DNA of 64,000 bases, taken from Erinaceus europaeus (taxonomy: Eukaryota; Chordata; Mammalia; Eulipotyphla; Erinaceidae). Made by a program: the position numbers and the translations under genes. Position 1 is the first letter of the stretch; each line of letters starts with the position of its first letter. Positions 1 to 9,794 of this stretch are shown here, one piece after another. The notes below the pieces were generated by a model that saw only the letters and a list, made by a program, of their open reading frames with translations, ran no database searches and had not been told where the DNA came from. The stretch is taken from contig NC_080179.1 in NCBI RefSeq assembly GCF_950295315.1, positions 74,295,174 through 74,359,173 on the forward strand. The letters are read 5' to 3'.

Positions 1-185
1 TCCCACAATGACCCTGGGTCCATACTCCCAGAGGGATAAAGAATAGGAAAGCTATCAGGGGAGGGGATGAGATACGGAGTTCTGGTGGTGGGAATTGTGT
101 GGAGTTGTGCCCCTCTTATCCTATGGTTTTGTCGATGTTTCCTTTTTATAAGTAAAAATAAATAAATAAATAAACAAAACAAAAA
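1..185 (+). mobile_element. Family X retroposon, 3' end
   Basis: The 3' portion of a dispersed A-tailed repeat. It shares the run from TCCATACTCCCAGAGGGATA through GTGCCCCTCTTATCCTATGG with the copies at about 61.6 and 5.9 kb, and in reverse with 25 and 10.9 kb. It ends in an AAATAAATAAA-type tail, so it is a retroposon end rather than a DNA transposon. The 5' part lies outside the window. No coding capacity is seen and the family name is not recognised. Confidence 0.7.
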
Positions 186-254
186 ATTGTAGTGTAGAGT
201 TTGACTGAGTATATATATCTCATAGCTTTTTTATATAGCCATCTGTTGATGGTT

Positions 255-372
255 ATTTAGGGTGGGGGGAGACAGAACTCTGATGATGGGTGCAGTTTGG
301 AATTATACCCTGTAATCTTATAATCTTATAAACCACTGTTAAGCCATTAATAAACATTTCTTTTAAATAAAA
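255..372 (+). mobile_element. Older family X-like 3' module
   Basis: Contains CAGAACTCTGATGATGGG, a degenerate ATTATACCCTGTAATCTTATAATC segment and ATTAATAAACATTTC before an A-rich end. The same order of motifs occurs at about 5.68, 39.07, 43.6, 43.98 and 48.76 kb. I infer that these are 3' ends of an older relative of family X. Confidence 0.5.
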
Positions 373-399
373 GGAATGCATTTACAAAGAAAATAATAG

Positions 400-545
400 A
401 GGCATCTGCTCCCTGCAGGGAAAAAGCTTTACAAATGGCGAAGCAATGCTAAAGGTGTCTCTTCCTCTCTATCCCCCTTCCCTCTCAATGTCTCTGTAGC
501 CTATCAAATTAAATAATAAATCAAGTTAAAAAATTAAAAAAAATT
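400..545 (+). mobile_element. SINE family B, 5'-truncated
   Basis: Starts inside the conserved CTCCCTGCAGGGAAAAAGCTTTACAA segment, continues through AGGTGTCTCTTCCTCTCTATC and ends AAATTAAATAATAAATC plus A-rich tail. The tRNA-like head is missing. Confidence 0.65.
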
Positions 546-734
546 ACATTTTAGAGACGAAAAAGGATGTTCTAGGGGGTGACTTATCCATCTTTGTTAC
601 ATTCCTGCCCATTTTGTAGTCTTCAGGCACATTCGGGGGTCCTGGATTGGGCTCAGCTCTGCCTCCCTCTGGTCTCTTGCCCATGCAGTCCTAGTTTCCC
701 AGAACTCGAACCTCCCACCTTGCTGGACCCCACT

Positions 735-965
735 TAGGGCTCACACTGAGGAAGTGTTTCCTCCTCTGGAAAGGCCTCCCTAACTACCTGTTTCTGGGGT
801 GTCCCCTATCACTCCCCCAATCCTCTGTCCTGCTCTTACCTGCTATTTCCTCTCACTTTTGCCTGCTGCTGTGTGGGGTCCTGTGGGGAGAATGGCTGTG
901 TTTCTCACGTCTCGTCTCCATGCCCAGTACCAGGCCTGGTCAGGCAGTCAGAATGATGTTGAAAT
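735..965 (+). mobile_element. L2 LINE 3' end (relic)
   Basis: The order CTCACACTGAGGAAGTGTTT, CCTCTGGAAAGGCCTCCCTAA, CACTCCCCCAATCCTCTGTC and CCATGCCCAGTACCAGGCCT follows the well-known L2 3' end (cysteine/phenylalanine-rich 'cctcctctgagaggccttccctga' type text). It is diverged and non-coding. Upstream 560-735 is unique sequence in which I see nothing. Confidence 0.6.
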
Positions 966-976
966 GGAATTGAAAT

Positions 977-1132
977 AGGATCTGTGGTCCAGGTGATGGT
1001 GCTGTGGATATAGCGTTGGACTCTTAAGCACGAGGTTCTGAGTTTGATCCTGGGCATAGCATGTGTCAGAGTGATGTTCTGGTTCTCTCTCTTTCCTAAG
1101 TAAGCAAATAAATAAATACATAATTTTTAAAG
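977..1132 (+). mobile_element. SINE family C
   Basis: Head GTCCAGGTGATGGTGCTGTGGATATAGCG, B-box-like GAGTTTGATCC, GTCAGAGTGATGTTCTGGTT and a tail of AAATAAATAAATACATA. Compare the cleaner copy at 47884-48045. Confidence 0.75.
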
Positions 1133-1135
1133 AAA

Positions 1136-1262
1136 TGGAATCAAAAGTGATCTGTAGCCACTGTCTGCAAGGTCCTAACTGGATCAAACTGAGCAACTTT
1201 CTGCTTTGCTTCCCTGGACACAGTCCCATGTTGGGTGCCACGTCGGGCTTCCCTGGATACAG
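1136..1262 (-). mobile_element. ERV leader remnant with second PBS copy
   Basis: On the minus strand this follows the primer binding site at 1263-1280. It begins with a near-copy of the PBS segment: TGGCACCCAACATGGGAC and then TGTGTCCAGGGAAGC repeat what precedes them. No gag-like frame is evident. Probably a short untranslated leader, truncated at the family C SINE tail. Confidence 0.5.
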
Positions 1263-1280
1263 TCCCACGTTGGGTGCCCA
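1263..1280 (-). promoter_or_regulatory. ERV primer binding site (tRNA-Lys-like)
   Basis: Minus strand reads TGGGCACCCAACGTGGGA two bases beyond the LTR end. The CCCAACGTGGGA core is that of the tRNA-Lys1,2 primer sites of betaretrovirus-like ERVs; the first bases differ by small changes. It dates the LTR as part of a provirus with internal sequence, not a solo LTR. Confidence 0.65.
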
Positions 1281-1282
1281 AA

Positions 1283-1784
1283 TGCCAGGCTACCTTCGCC
1301 AGAGAGAGGGACTCTGGAATTCGTGGCAGAGTGGGAACACAAAGCAATGCCTTTATTGATCAGAGACAATGCCTTTACATCTTTTGAAACAGAAGTGGCA
1401 AGTGGGAAAAGGAAGTGGCTAGGAGAGGGGGGTGGAGAAAAGAGTGCGAAGGTAGAAAGCTTCCATAGCAGCTGTTGTGGAAGGTTCTAACCAGTGGGGA
1501 TTAAACCAATACCCTGCAGGCAGGGCGGGTCTCAGGCAAAACAATGATTATGTAAATAGACCACAGCATCAAGCAATTCAGGGACCTGGCATAATGACCA
1601 ACAAAATGTCACTTTCCATGAAATGCTTTCTGCTTCCAAAACACCGTAAATGGACTGACAAGCATTGGTTTAGTTCTTTTAAGTTGACTAGAAACCAGGA
1701 CACCAGCTTTGGCATTGAATCCCCATCCCCCTAGGCCTAAAACTGGGATCATCTCAGTTTGAGTTACCCGTGAGGGGGCCAGCA
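1283..1784 (-). mobile_element. ERV LTR (ERV2/ERVK-like)
   Basis: Minus strand begins TGCTGGCCCC and ends GCCTGGCA, giving TG...CA termini with inverted ends. An AATAAA polyadenylation signal lies in GATCAATAAAGGCATTGC (about 1351-1368). The 502-bp length and the PBS two bases downstream support an LTR in U3-R-U5 order. Boundaries were chosen from the TG/CA termini and are approximate on the U3 side. No second LTR is visible. Confidence 0.6.
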
Positions 1785-1830
1785 GGGGGGGGGGAGGTGT
1801 AGGGAGAGGAGGGCTGGTGCTGCTTGTCTT
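1785..1830 (+). repeat. G-rich tract
   Basis: A run of ten or more G followed by AGGTGTAGGGAGAGGAGGG supplies several G-tracts and could fold as a G-quadruplex. Function unknown. Confidence 0.5.
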
Positions 1831-1964
1831 TCTCCACTAGAGTCAGGCCTATCATTTAGCTTGTTGTGTGAAATGGAAATTCAGATAAAAGGTGTTTTTT
1901 TGGAGGGGGGGGGCAGGCAGTGTTGTGCCAGGTCCTCATGCTGCTAGCCCTGGTTGAGTTCCTC

Positions 1965-1993
1965 TCAGATTACTGAGTTCCTCAGTAATCTCA
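1965..1993. repeat. Short hairpin palindrome
   Basis: TCAGATTACTGAG and CTCAGTAATCTCA are inverted copies (12 of 13 pair) around a 3-base TTC loop. Further half-copies (AGTAATCTGC, CAGATTACAGTAATCTCA) occur to 2057. Confidence 0.75.
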
Positions 1994-2064
1994 AACAATT
2001 CATTTAGTAATTCTGTAATTCATTAGTAATCTGCTAGCTCAGATTACAGTAATCTCAATTAATT

Positions 2065-2165
2065 TAGCTCTATCAGCCTCAGTTTCCCAATATAGCAAAT
2101 GGGCACAGCAGACCTGAATCCTGTGGCTGACACAGAATTTTGAGTGTGACAGTGCAGACACAGTC
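2065..2165 (+). mobile_element. MIR SINE fragment
   Basis: CAGCCTCAGTTTCCCAATAT followed by GCAAATGGGCA matches the MIR core text (CCTCAGTTTCC..TGTAAAATGGG). Old and diverged. The remaining unique DNA from 2166 to 3140 holds no gene I can support; 2525-2640 (GGCTTCCTGGAAGGGGATG..) resembles an ancient mammalian repeat I cannot name. Confidence 0.5.
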
Positions 2166-3149
2166 CTCTAGGGCCAGATGACCAGAGTAAGAGCTTCTAG
2201 CCCCTTCTCCACCCAGTGAGTGCATGGTGGGGGCTGGTGCTGTGGCTTTCATTCTTTAGAGATCTAGCCTCTAGCCCCAGGGCAGTGAATTCCATCTGCA
2301 AAGCCAGAAACTCCTCTGGGTATGAGAGGACATGGGCCAGGTCTTTGTCAGATTGGGAGAAATCAAGGGAAGGGGACTGGCTCAGTGATCCATTCACTCA
2401 CTCCCCCTTTCCTGCATGCATCCATCAGTTCATGCAGACATGCACTTATATCTTGCCACTCCCAAGAATGGGAGAACACACTGGTGTTTGGGAAGAGGGC
2501 AGTAGAACAGAAGTAACACTGGAGACTATAGCTGGGGCAGTCTGAGAAGGCTTCCTGGAAGGGGATGCACTTAAGCTATTCCTGTAAATACCAACTATGC
2601 TGTTAGTGAACCAGCCTGAGCAGTATTCTAGCAGGAGCTGAACCCAGTGTGTATGCACAGAAGGTCAAGGATGGTTTGATCCTGCTGGAGTGCAGGAAGG
2701 CCTGCTGTAGGGACAGAAGGCTTTGTGGTCTCTGGAAGGAACTGTAGACATCCTCCGGGCTGTGAGCTGTCAGGGGAGAGCTCTGAAGAGCCTGTCTGGG
2801 GGGCTAGGAACTGGAGGTGACTGGAGGTGACTGGAGGACTAAATCTTTCCAGAAGGTAGGAGAGTTGAGTCTCAAGTCATGCCTGTCTTCTAGCCCTGTG
2901 CTTCCCACGTGGCCCCATGCCCCTGAGGGTGGGCCTGGACGAGTGTGGCCCTTGGCACATTGACTGTTCTGGGTTGTTGATATAATGCTGGTGGCCTGAT
3001 AAGGGATGCAGAAAGTGAATAAAGGAAGACAGTGAGACTTGAAGGGAAGGAGCTCTGGCCTGGGGCTCAAACTTGGGGGAGGGGGTACGTGTGAGAACAG
3101 AGGGGACCCTGAGGGGAGGAGAAGCTGGCGGCTCTCTGGAGTGGGGGTG

Positions 3150-3500
3150 TGATGTGCTGATGTGAAGCTGGGAATCAGACAGTTAAAGACTGCCTCTCCC
3201 CACCCTGCTGTTTAGCACAATACACAATCTCTTGGCCTAGCACACAGAATAATCTCATTTTCCCCCTGACTACGCAGTTTAGCTTTCAATCAATTATCCC
3301 CAGATACATTAAGAAAAAAAAACAAAAAAACCAAAAGCACAACAACTCCCTCTGTCAGGTCCCTCTGCCCCTGTGCTCAGTTTTCCCTGTCAAGGAATTT
3401 GCAAATCAATGGTTTTAGCAATCCTTTCCACAAATTACCTTGGAAGGACTGTGATGTCAGCCTGGTTAATGTACTCCTGATAAATAATGCATCAGGAAGT
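3150..3500. other. Unique AT-rich block, candidate regulatory DNA
   Basis: Non-repetitive sequence with ATCAATTATCC, GCAAATCAATGG, AAATTACCTTGG and GATAAATAATGCATCAG, the kind of homeodomain and forkhead-like text often found in conserved enhancers. Flanked by repeats. Conservation cannot be tested here, so this is only a candidate. Confidence 0.3.
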
Positions 3501-3580
3501 GAGGAGCCCTCCCCACCCCATCCCCACTTCTATAGAACCACGCCACCCCCATGCGGTGAGGGAGGCGCCACTTTCTGGAG

Positions 3581-3800
3581 GGTGTGTGTGTGTGTGTGTC
3601 CTGGGGACTGGGAGACAGCCTGGGGGTGGGGGTTGCATGCCAGCTGGGAGGCAGGGGCTACTGGATCTGTGCCCACACCAGGGGGTCGCCAGACTGGCAT
3701 CCCACATGGGGACAGCTAGTGGGAGGACTGCCAGATAGCTCAGCTCAGGAGCTGCCCATGGAGCTGTGGGCACAGTCACTGCTCCCCCCCCCCCCCCCCC
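3581..3800 (+). repeat. (TG)n and poly(C) tracts
   Basis: GTGTGTGTGTGTGTGTGT at about 3581-3599, GC-rich unique DNA, then a run of about 18 C at 3782-3800. A further TG-rich stretch lies at 3973-3985 and 4114-4130. No gene seen between 3500 and 4190. Confidence 0.8.
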
Positions 3801-4191
3801 GGGTGTGAGGTCCAGCTGGGAGGAAGCAGATTTGGTGGCCTGTCCCTGAGGGCCCTGCACAGTGACAGGGACAGGGGAGGACTTCTGGGAACTAGTCAAA
3901 TTCCCAAGGGAGCAATGGGTTTCAGGGGGTCTGTGTCCCTAAACTGAGTGGGTCTGGGGACCTCAAGGCAGGGTGTGTGTGTGTGGGTACACGGCAGCCC
4001 CGGGCTGGCCTGGGCTAAGGAGGTGGGAGGGTGACAGTGTGTGGAGCCCTGACTGCGGCCCAGGCCTTTCCTCCCTTTGGATGCTGTCTGGATGGGCATG
4101 TGTATCTGTGTAGTGTGTGTGTGTGTGTGATCACGTGCATCTGCTTGTGTTGGTGTGCCGACTCTGGGATGAAACCTTTGCTTAGGGCTTT

Positions 4192-4463
4192 TTTCAAAAA
4201 AAAATATTTATTTATTTATTCCTTTTTGTTGCCTTGTTTTATTGTAGTTGATGTTGTTGTTGTTGGATAGGACCGAGAGAAATGGAGAGAGGAGGGGAAG
4301 ACAGAGAGGGGGAGAGAAAGACAGACACCTGCAGACCTGCTTCACCGCCTGTGAAGCGACTCCCCTGCAGGTGGGGAGCCAGGGGCTCAAACCAGAATTC
4401 TTATGCCTTATGCTTGTGCTTCAAGCCATGTGAGCTTAACCCTCTGAGCTACCGCATGACTCC
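4192..4463 (-). mobile_element. SINE family A
   Basis: A tail (AAATATTTATTTATTTATTCC on plus) then the body with AAATGGAGAGAGGAGGGGAA and CTTCACCGCCTGTGAAGCGA, closing at the 5' head GACTCC. The B box region reads CTCAAACCAGAATTC, more decayed than in the youngest copies. Confidence 0.9.
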
Positions 4464-4545
4464 GTTTTTTTTCTTTCTCTCCTCCTCCTTTCTCTCTCTC
4501 TCCCTCTCTTTCTTTCTTTCTTTCTTTCTCTCTCTTTCTTTCAAA
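4464..4545 (+). repeat. Polypyrimidine (CT/TTTC) tract
   Basis: T-rich then TCTCTC and TTTC repeats directly after the SINE head. Simple repeat. Confidence 0.8.
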
Positions 4546-4579
4546 TTTTAATGAGAAATACAGGGAGAAAGAAACGGAG

Positions 4580-4918
4580 AGAGCCAGGCAGTAGCACACC
4601 GGGTTGGGCAGGTTGGGTGGTAGCACAGTGGGTTAAGTGCACATGGCACTAAGCACAAAGACTGGTGTGAGGATCCATTTCAAGCCCCTGACTGCCTACC
4701 TGCAGTGTCGGGTGGGGTCACTTCACAAGTGGTGAAGCAGGTCTTCAGGTGTCTATCTTTCTCTCCCTCTCTCTGTCTTCCCCTCCTTTTTTGAATTCTC
4801 TCTGTCCTATCCAACAGCAACAAGAGCAACAAAATGGGAGAAAATAGCCTCCAGGAGCAGTGGATTCATAGTGTGGGCACTGAGCCCCAGCGATAACCCT
4901 GGAGGCAAAAAAAAAAAA
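4580..4918 (+). mobile_element. SINE, A/B intermediate, with partial head duplication
   Basis: Two head-like starts occur: CCAGGCAGTAGCACACCGGGTT and GGGTGGTAGCACAGTGGGTT. They are followed by one body (ACCTGCAGTGTCGGG, GTGGTGAAGCAGGTC) and a long 3' part to the A13 tail. The head is therefore partly duplicated. Confidence 0.75.
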
Positions 4919-5025
4919 ATAGAGCACTGCTCAGTTCTGGTTTAACTGTGCTGGGGGTTGAACCTGAGATCTCAGAGCCTCAAGTGTGAAAACCTTTTTG
5001 AATCACCATTGTTTTGACTCCCTAG
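4919..5025 (-). mobile_element. SINE family D fragment
   Basis: Plus strand AGAGCACTGCTCAGTTCTGG, GGGGGTTGAACCTGAGATCTC, AGAGCCTCAAGTGTGAAA is the reverse of family D. Confidence 0.65.
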
Positions 5026-5324
5026 CCTGTCCTGGCATCTTAACAGTGATATGTGCTTGTTGCTATTGCATGCTGAGATTGCTGAGTTTCTGGAAAATCA
5101 AACTGAATGGCAGCACGGATTACAGCACAGTTGGAAGGGAGGTTTGGCCTGGGCTGCCTTTGGCCAGAGCTGCGTAGGGAAGACACACACGGGCTGCTTC
5201 GTGCACCATCCCACCGGGAGGCCCCAGGTCGGCAGGGCGACAAAAGGGAATAAATATATAAATGTTTTAAAAAATGAATGTAGTTCTAATAGATATTATA
5301 TCACACATAACCTTTAAAATACTA
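5026..5324. other. Unique sequence
   Basis: Moderately GC-rich unique DNA, then an AT-rich stretch. Short frames on both strands lack any recognisable domain. I see nothing further. Confidence 0.4.
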
Positions 5325-5452
5325 TACTTGGATGGGAGTGGATAAGTTATGCAAAGAAAATCTCATGCATGAGGCTCCAAAGTCAAAGGTTCAATCCCCA
5401 GCACCACCATAACCCAGAGCTGAGCAGTGCTCTGGTAAAAAAAAAAAAGTTT
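5325..5452 (+). mobile_element. SINE family D
   Basis: TCTCATGCATGAGGCTCCAAAG, GGTTCAATCCCCAGCACCACC and GAGCTGAGCAGTGCTCTGG then A12 tail: a typical family D copy. Confidence 0.8.
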
Positions 5453-5639
5453 CTAAAATACTATACTACGTGAAGTAGGCCAAAGGGTAAGTAATGTACA
5501 GTTTCACTTATATGACCTTTCTAGACTAGGCAAACTCATAGAGACAAGAAATAGATCAAAGGTTACCATGAACAGGAAAGGGGGAAACAGAGAGCTTTTA
5601 AAAAAAATTAATGGGCATAGAATTTCTATTTGAAATGAT

Positions 5640-5795
5640 AAAATTAGCTTTGAAAATTAAGTCTTTATGAGGACTATGGTGATTATCAAGAGTGAAGGGG
5701 CACAGAATTTTGGTTGTGGGTTTAGTGTGGAACTATACCCTTGTGGTATTCTAATCTTGTAAACTATTATTAAGTTATTAATAGAATTTTTATTT
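5640..5795 (+). mobile_element. Older family X-like 3' module
   Basis: CACAGAATTTTGGTTGTGGG, GGAACTATACCCTTGTGG, TCTAATCTTGTAAACTATTA and an AATAGAATTTTT end follow the order seen at 255-372. Confidence 0.45.
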
Positions 5796-5889
5796 TTAAA
5801 AATATTTTTAATTTTATTGAATGAGCGAGAAAAACACAGAAAGACTGACAGTTGAACAGTACTGTGTGTATACTTCCTATCACTGAACT

Positions 5890-6000
5890 GTTCACTTAAA
5901 AATGGTACATTGTGTGGAATTGTGCCCCTCTTATCCTATGGTCTTGTTGTATTTCCATTTTATAAATAAAAATTAAAAAAAAATTAAAAAGACAAGAGGG
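5890..6000 (+). mobile_element. Family X 3' terminus
   Basis: GTGTGGAATTGTGCCCCTCT then TATCCTATGGTCTTGTTG, TTTATAAATAAAAATT and an A-rich tail: about the last 100 bases of family X. Confidence 0.7.
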
Positions 6001-6390
6001 GAAGCCTCTCTGGCTTGGGTCCTGAGTGAATGAGAGAAAAGCAACAATTAGCCTGCAGTGAGGCAGACAGGGCCACCCCAGCCCATCCAGCCAGCCTGGG
6101 AGAACAAGGTCATGGGGCCTGGTGAATGCCCGGAGGGTATGGGGAAGTGGGGCTCAGGGCAGCCATTCCTCCTCACAGGTTTATCACCCAGACTTTCTCT
6201 TCAGGTTGCTGTGTTTTGATACCTAATTATGTTCAGCTTCACACCCACATTCTTTGCATGTGAAGCACTAATTATTTCCCATGTCCTGAAACAGGGTCAA
6301 AAGAAGGCCGCTCACAGCATTAATGGGGACCTATTCAGCACCCAGGAAGTTGTGCAGACACATGGCTTTATTCCTGGTCTGCTTGTACAC
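6000..6390. other. Unique block, candidate regulatory DNA
   Basis: Between 6195 and 6300 lie TACCTAATTATG, CTTTGCATGTGAAGC and CACTAATTATTTCCC: two TAATTA homeodomain-type sites around an octamer-like TTTGCATG in unique DNA. Candidate enhancer only; no gene. Confidence 0.3.
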
Positions 6391-6394
6391 CCAC

Positions 6395-6562
6395 GTGCGT
6401 GCGCACACACATGCACACACACACGCACATGCACACACATGCACACACACATGCTCACACATGCACACACACATGCACACACGCACACACACACGCACAC
6501 ACGCACACACACAAGCATGCACACACACACGTGCTCACACACACACATGCACACACACAGAA
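6395..6562 (+). repeat. (CA)n/ACACATGC microsatellite
   Basis: About 165 bp of CACACA interrupted by ATGC and ACGC. The His/Thr-rich and Cys/Val-rich frames across it are repeat artefacts. Confidence 0.95.
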
Positions 6563-6704
6563 TCATTGGGATGGTGGAGGCATCAAACCCCAGCAATAAC
6601 CCTGGTTGGAAAGAAAAAACCAGTTGTTAGAAACTTTTACCTCTAGGTGTTGGAGATGGAGATAGAAAGTAAAGGGTATTTCTTTGAGTACTGATGTTGA
6701 GTTC

Positions 6705-6890
6705 ATCTCATCTTTTTAAAATTCATTTGTTATTGGATAGAGAGGGGAGGGGAGATAGAGAGGGAGAGAGAGACAGTGACACCTGCAGCCCTGCTTTACC
6801 ACTTGTGAAGCTTTTCCCTATAGGAGGGGACCAGGGTCTTGAACATGGGTCCTTGTGCACTGTAATGTGAGTGCTTGGCCCCCATATCAT
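6705..6890 (-). mobile_element. SINE family B
   Basis: Plus strand TTGGATAGAGAGGGGAGGGG, ACACCTGCAGCCCTGCTTTA, GGGACCAGGGTCTTGAACAT and TGCACTGTAATGTGAGTGC is a reversed family B body and head. Confidence 0.75.
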
Positions 6891-7465
6891 CTTTTCTTAA
6901 GGACACTGTGAACTGATTTTCGGCTCCACCATTTTACATAGACTGTCCATTAGTTTTCCTTACTATAGAGCAAATCTGCCTCAGCTTCAGCGACTTAATC
7001 AGACAATCACTGCTTAGCCCAGCATTCCACTGGGTGGCTGGGAGAGATTAATATGTGTATTCTCAGTATTCTCAGTGGGTCCTGTTCACATGCACAGGGT
7101 TAGCCGGTGGGGCAGCTGAGTGCCTGCATTCCTGAGTGACCACATCCCTGGGCTTGAGGGCCCGCACTCTGTTGGCTAAGTGAGGGGTGGGGCTGGCTTT
7201 GTCTTTCCTCTGCAGTTAACAGGGCCAGAGTGTCCATATGTCAGAGGCAGTACTGTGAGAGCCCCAAGCATGACAGCCACAAGACTTCTTTTAGGTTCAG
7301 AGTTAATCTGCAGACAGTGTCATTGCTGATGCTTTCTGTTGGTCAAAGCAAATCACTGAGTCTGCTTGGAATGGTGGGAATCACCACACAGGAAGTTGAG
7401 TTCTCAGACAGGAACGAGCTTGCTGGTATGGTACATGGAACTGAAGTACAGCCCAGTGTTTGGCT
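6891..7465. other. Unique sequence
   Basis: No repeat family or exon recognised. ORFs are short and without domain text. Confidence 0.4.
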
Positions 7466-7618
7466 TATTTAGTTATTTATCTATTTATTTATGTATTTTT
7501 ATTCAGAGCACTGCTCAGCTCTGATTTATGGTGGTGTGGGGATTAAACCCAGGACCTCAGAGTCCCAGGCGTGAAAGTCTCTTCACATAAACATCGTGTT
7601 ATAGCTCCAGCCACAGCC
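7466..7618 (-). mobile_element. SINE family D
   Basis: Plus strand TTATTTATCTATTTATTTATG tail, CAGAGCACTGCTCAGCTCTG, GATTAAACCCAGGACCTCAG and CATAAACATCGTGTTATAGC: reversed family D. Confidence 0.75.
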
Positions 7619-8875
7619 ATTGTTTTTCAAACATAGTTTGTGGTGTACAGTCTCAGCTGGGGGAAGGGTCACCTCCACTTAAAAAAAAAAACAACAACAC
7701 TGGTCTTGGAGACATAAATTTGCACTCTGGAGTTTAGGACAGCTCTAACTGATGATGGGTGAGAAGTGGTGGCAAAAATTTTAAATTGTTGTTGTGTTTT
7801 CTTGGCTGTGAGACTGACTTCTTGGGCACCTGCATAAAGGCTTTTCATGCCTGGTTCTGCCCTTCCCACCAAGCTTTTCTTCCTTTCCTGCATGTCTTGG
7901 CTATTCCCCTTCATTCTCGTTTTATCGCCCGGGGCATGTGTGTGCCTACTCACATCATGAACAGTGAACGTTTTTGCAAACCAGGGGCTTTGAAGAGATA
8001 AATCCAGGTCTCACAGATTTTTGTTCACAATGCTCACAGTTGACTCTCCCCCCCCAATATTTCTAAACAACGTGCTGATAATGCTCTTTCTTGTTCAGTT
8101 TAAAGCATCATCTATTGACTCCAGTGGAAGACGGTGACTTAGCCCTCCATGCACTTCCCAGCCTTGGCCCTTCCCCACCCTTCAGTATACTTTTGTTACA
8201 ACTTTCGGTTAAGTCGATAGTCAGTGTTTATATTACTGTGACAGTGAATCTTGCTTACTGCCAAGTGTAGTGGTCTGTGATGATATTTCTTGGACTGAAC
8301 AGTTCCTGTACTCATGTCTCTCCTTTATTTGGGTTTCGGTATAGCTGTGTTAATTTTTCCCCCAAATGTTTCACCAAATCAGTTTATATGTAAATAAATA
8401 TTGTTTTCTAATTAACACGAGACCATAGAGAATTTCTGGTTCTCAGTTGCTCTATAGACCCCACTCCGCTTCTTGTCTTGTGAATTGCCTCTGTAGTCAC
8501 TCTGGGTGGAACCCTAAGTCTTCGTGTTTCTTACTGTAATCTTGTAGAAACCTACTCTCTAATTACTTCCTGATTGAACAGAAATGAGTCATTAGGGTCT
8601 ATTCGTGTTTAAAACTATTTTCTTCAAACTTATGTTTTGAGATATGGCTTCCTGTGAAAATGAAGAAAATTGAAGACCGTGCTCCTAGGCAAAACTGAGA
8701 AGGGAGTTGAGAAACAGGAAGAAGCCATTGTGCCAGGTGGACTTTCCGATGAAACCAGTCAGCTTAATGAGGCAGCTCTGGAGTGGAAGTGACACAGCGG
8801 AGTTTATCTCACAAGAGGCAGCCATTGGCTGCCTGTCACCTGCCCAACTCCCAGCTTTCATATTTTTTAACCCCG
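7619..8875. other. Unique sequence
   Basis: AT-rich, mostly unique DNA. 8100-8680 contains several TTAACA and TAATTAAC-type words but no frame, splice pattern or repeat that I can defend. A small C9 run lies at 8048. Confidence 0.35.
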
Positions 8876-8942
8876 TGGGAGTATGGACCCAGGGTCACTA
8901 TGGGGTGCAGAAGGTGGAAGGTCTGGCTTCTGTAATATCATT
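8876..8942 (-). mobile_element. Family X internal fragment
   Basis: GGGAGTATGGACCCAGGGTC, ACTATGGGGTGCAGAAGGTG and GAAGGTCTGGCTTCTGTAAT match the reversed family X centre at 25120-25180. Confidence 0.7.
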
Positions 8943-9224
8943 TTGATTTCTAAGAGTGCTTTGTGCTTCGGTTACTTTCTACAGAACTTTATTCTGGTTT
9001 TGCGCCTGCTTCATATTTATGGTTTAACTAGTCCCCCCCCCCCCATTTTAGTTTCTACACTGGAGGATATCCACAAATGTTTTGTGACTGCTGTCTGCCA
9101 AGTTATACTTAAGGATGTAGCACTTTTGGAACTATATATTATAAGCTTATAACAAGCTATAAATAACATAAAATATTTAAAAAAATAAGTAAGACTAAAA
9201 AAAAAAAAGAGGAAGAAGAATGAA
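8943..9224. other. Unique sequence with poly(C)
   Basis: AT-rich DNA with a C11 run at about 9032 and an A-rich end before the SINE. Nothing else seen. Confidence 0.35.
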
Positions 9225-9512
9225 GCCCTCTCAGAGGGTTGGGAGGTGACTTACCCAGGAGAGAGCTAACTCTGCTATTCATGGTGGCCTGGGTTTGGTT
9301 CCTGACCACCACATGGGATTGTCACACACAGGGAAAACTTCACAAGCATAGATCAGTGCTGTGTTGCCTGTCCTTCCTTCTCTTTCTCCAAACCTCGGTC
9401 TTGAAACAAACAAACAAACAAACAAACACCCAGAGTTTTCTGGGAGCAGCGGACTCATCCTGACAAAAAGCCACAGAATTTAACCATTAGCCTGGTGGCC
9501 AAAAAAACCAAA
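9225..9512 (+). mobile_element. SINE family B, divergent
   Basis: GGTTGGGAGGTGACTTACCC head, GCCTGGGTTTGGTTCCTGACC B box, (AAAC)n interruption at 9404-9427, and AGTTTTCTGGGAGCAGCGGAC 3' body seen in long B copies. Confidence 0.6.
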
Positions 9513-9794
9513 GTAAAACAAAACTGAAAATGAAACAGCCCTAGAGAGAAAGAATTCTTGTGACATGGGAGTGTGGGTGCTGATCACATAGTGAACTTGT
9601 GGGACCTATCCTTGGGCATCGACAAGTGCCAGGTCTTGGGGCATCTTTTCCGTACAGTAGCCATTTTATGTCCTCTTCCAAAGCATGAGCCTAGAGATTC
9701 TGGTAAGTTTATTGTCTTGACCATAAACTTGTTTTCATTTCTTTTTATCTTCTGTACCTTACCCCCACTTCCAAGGCACCCTCGTACAGACTCT

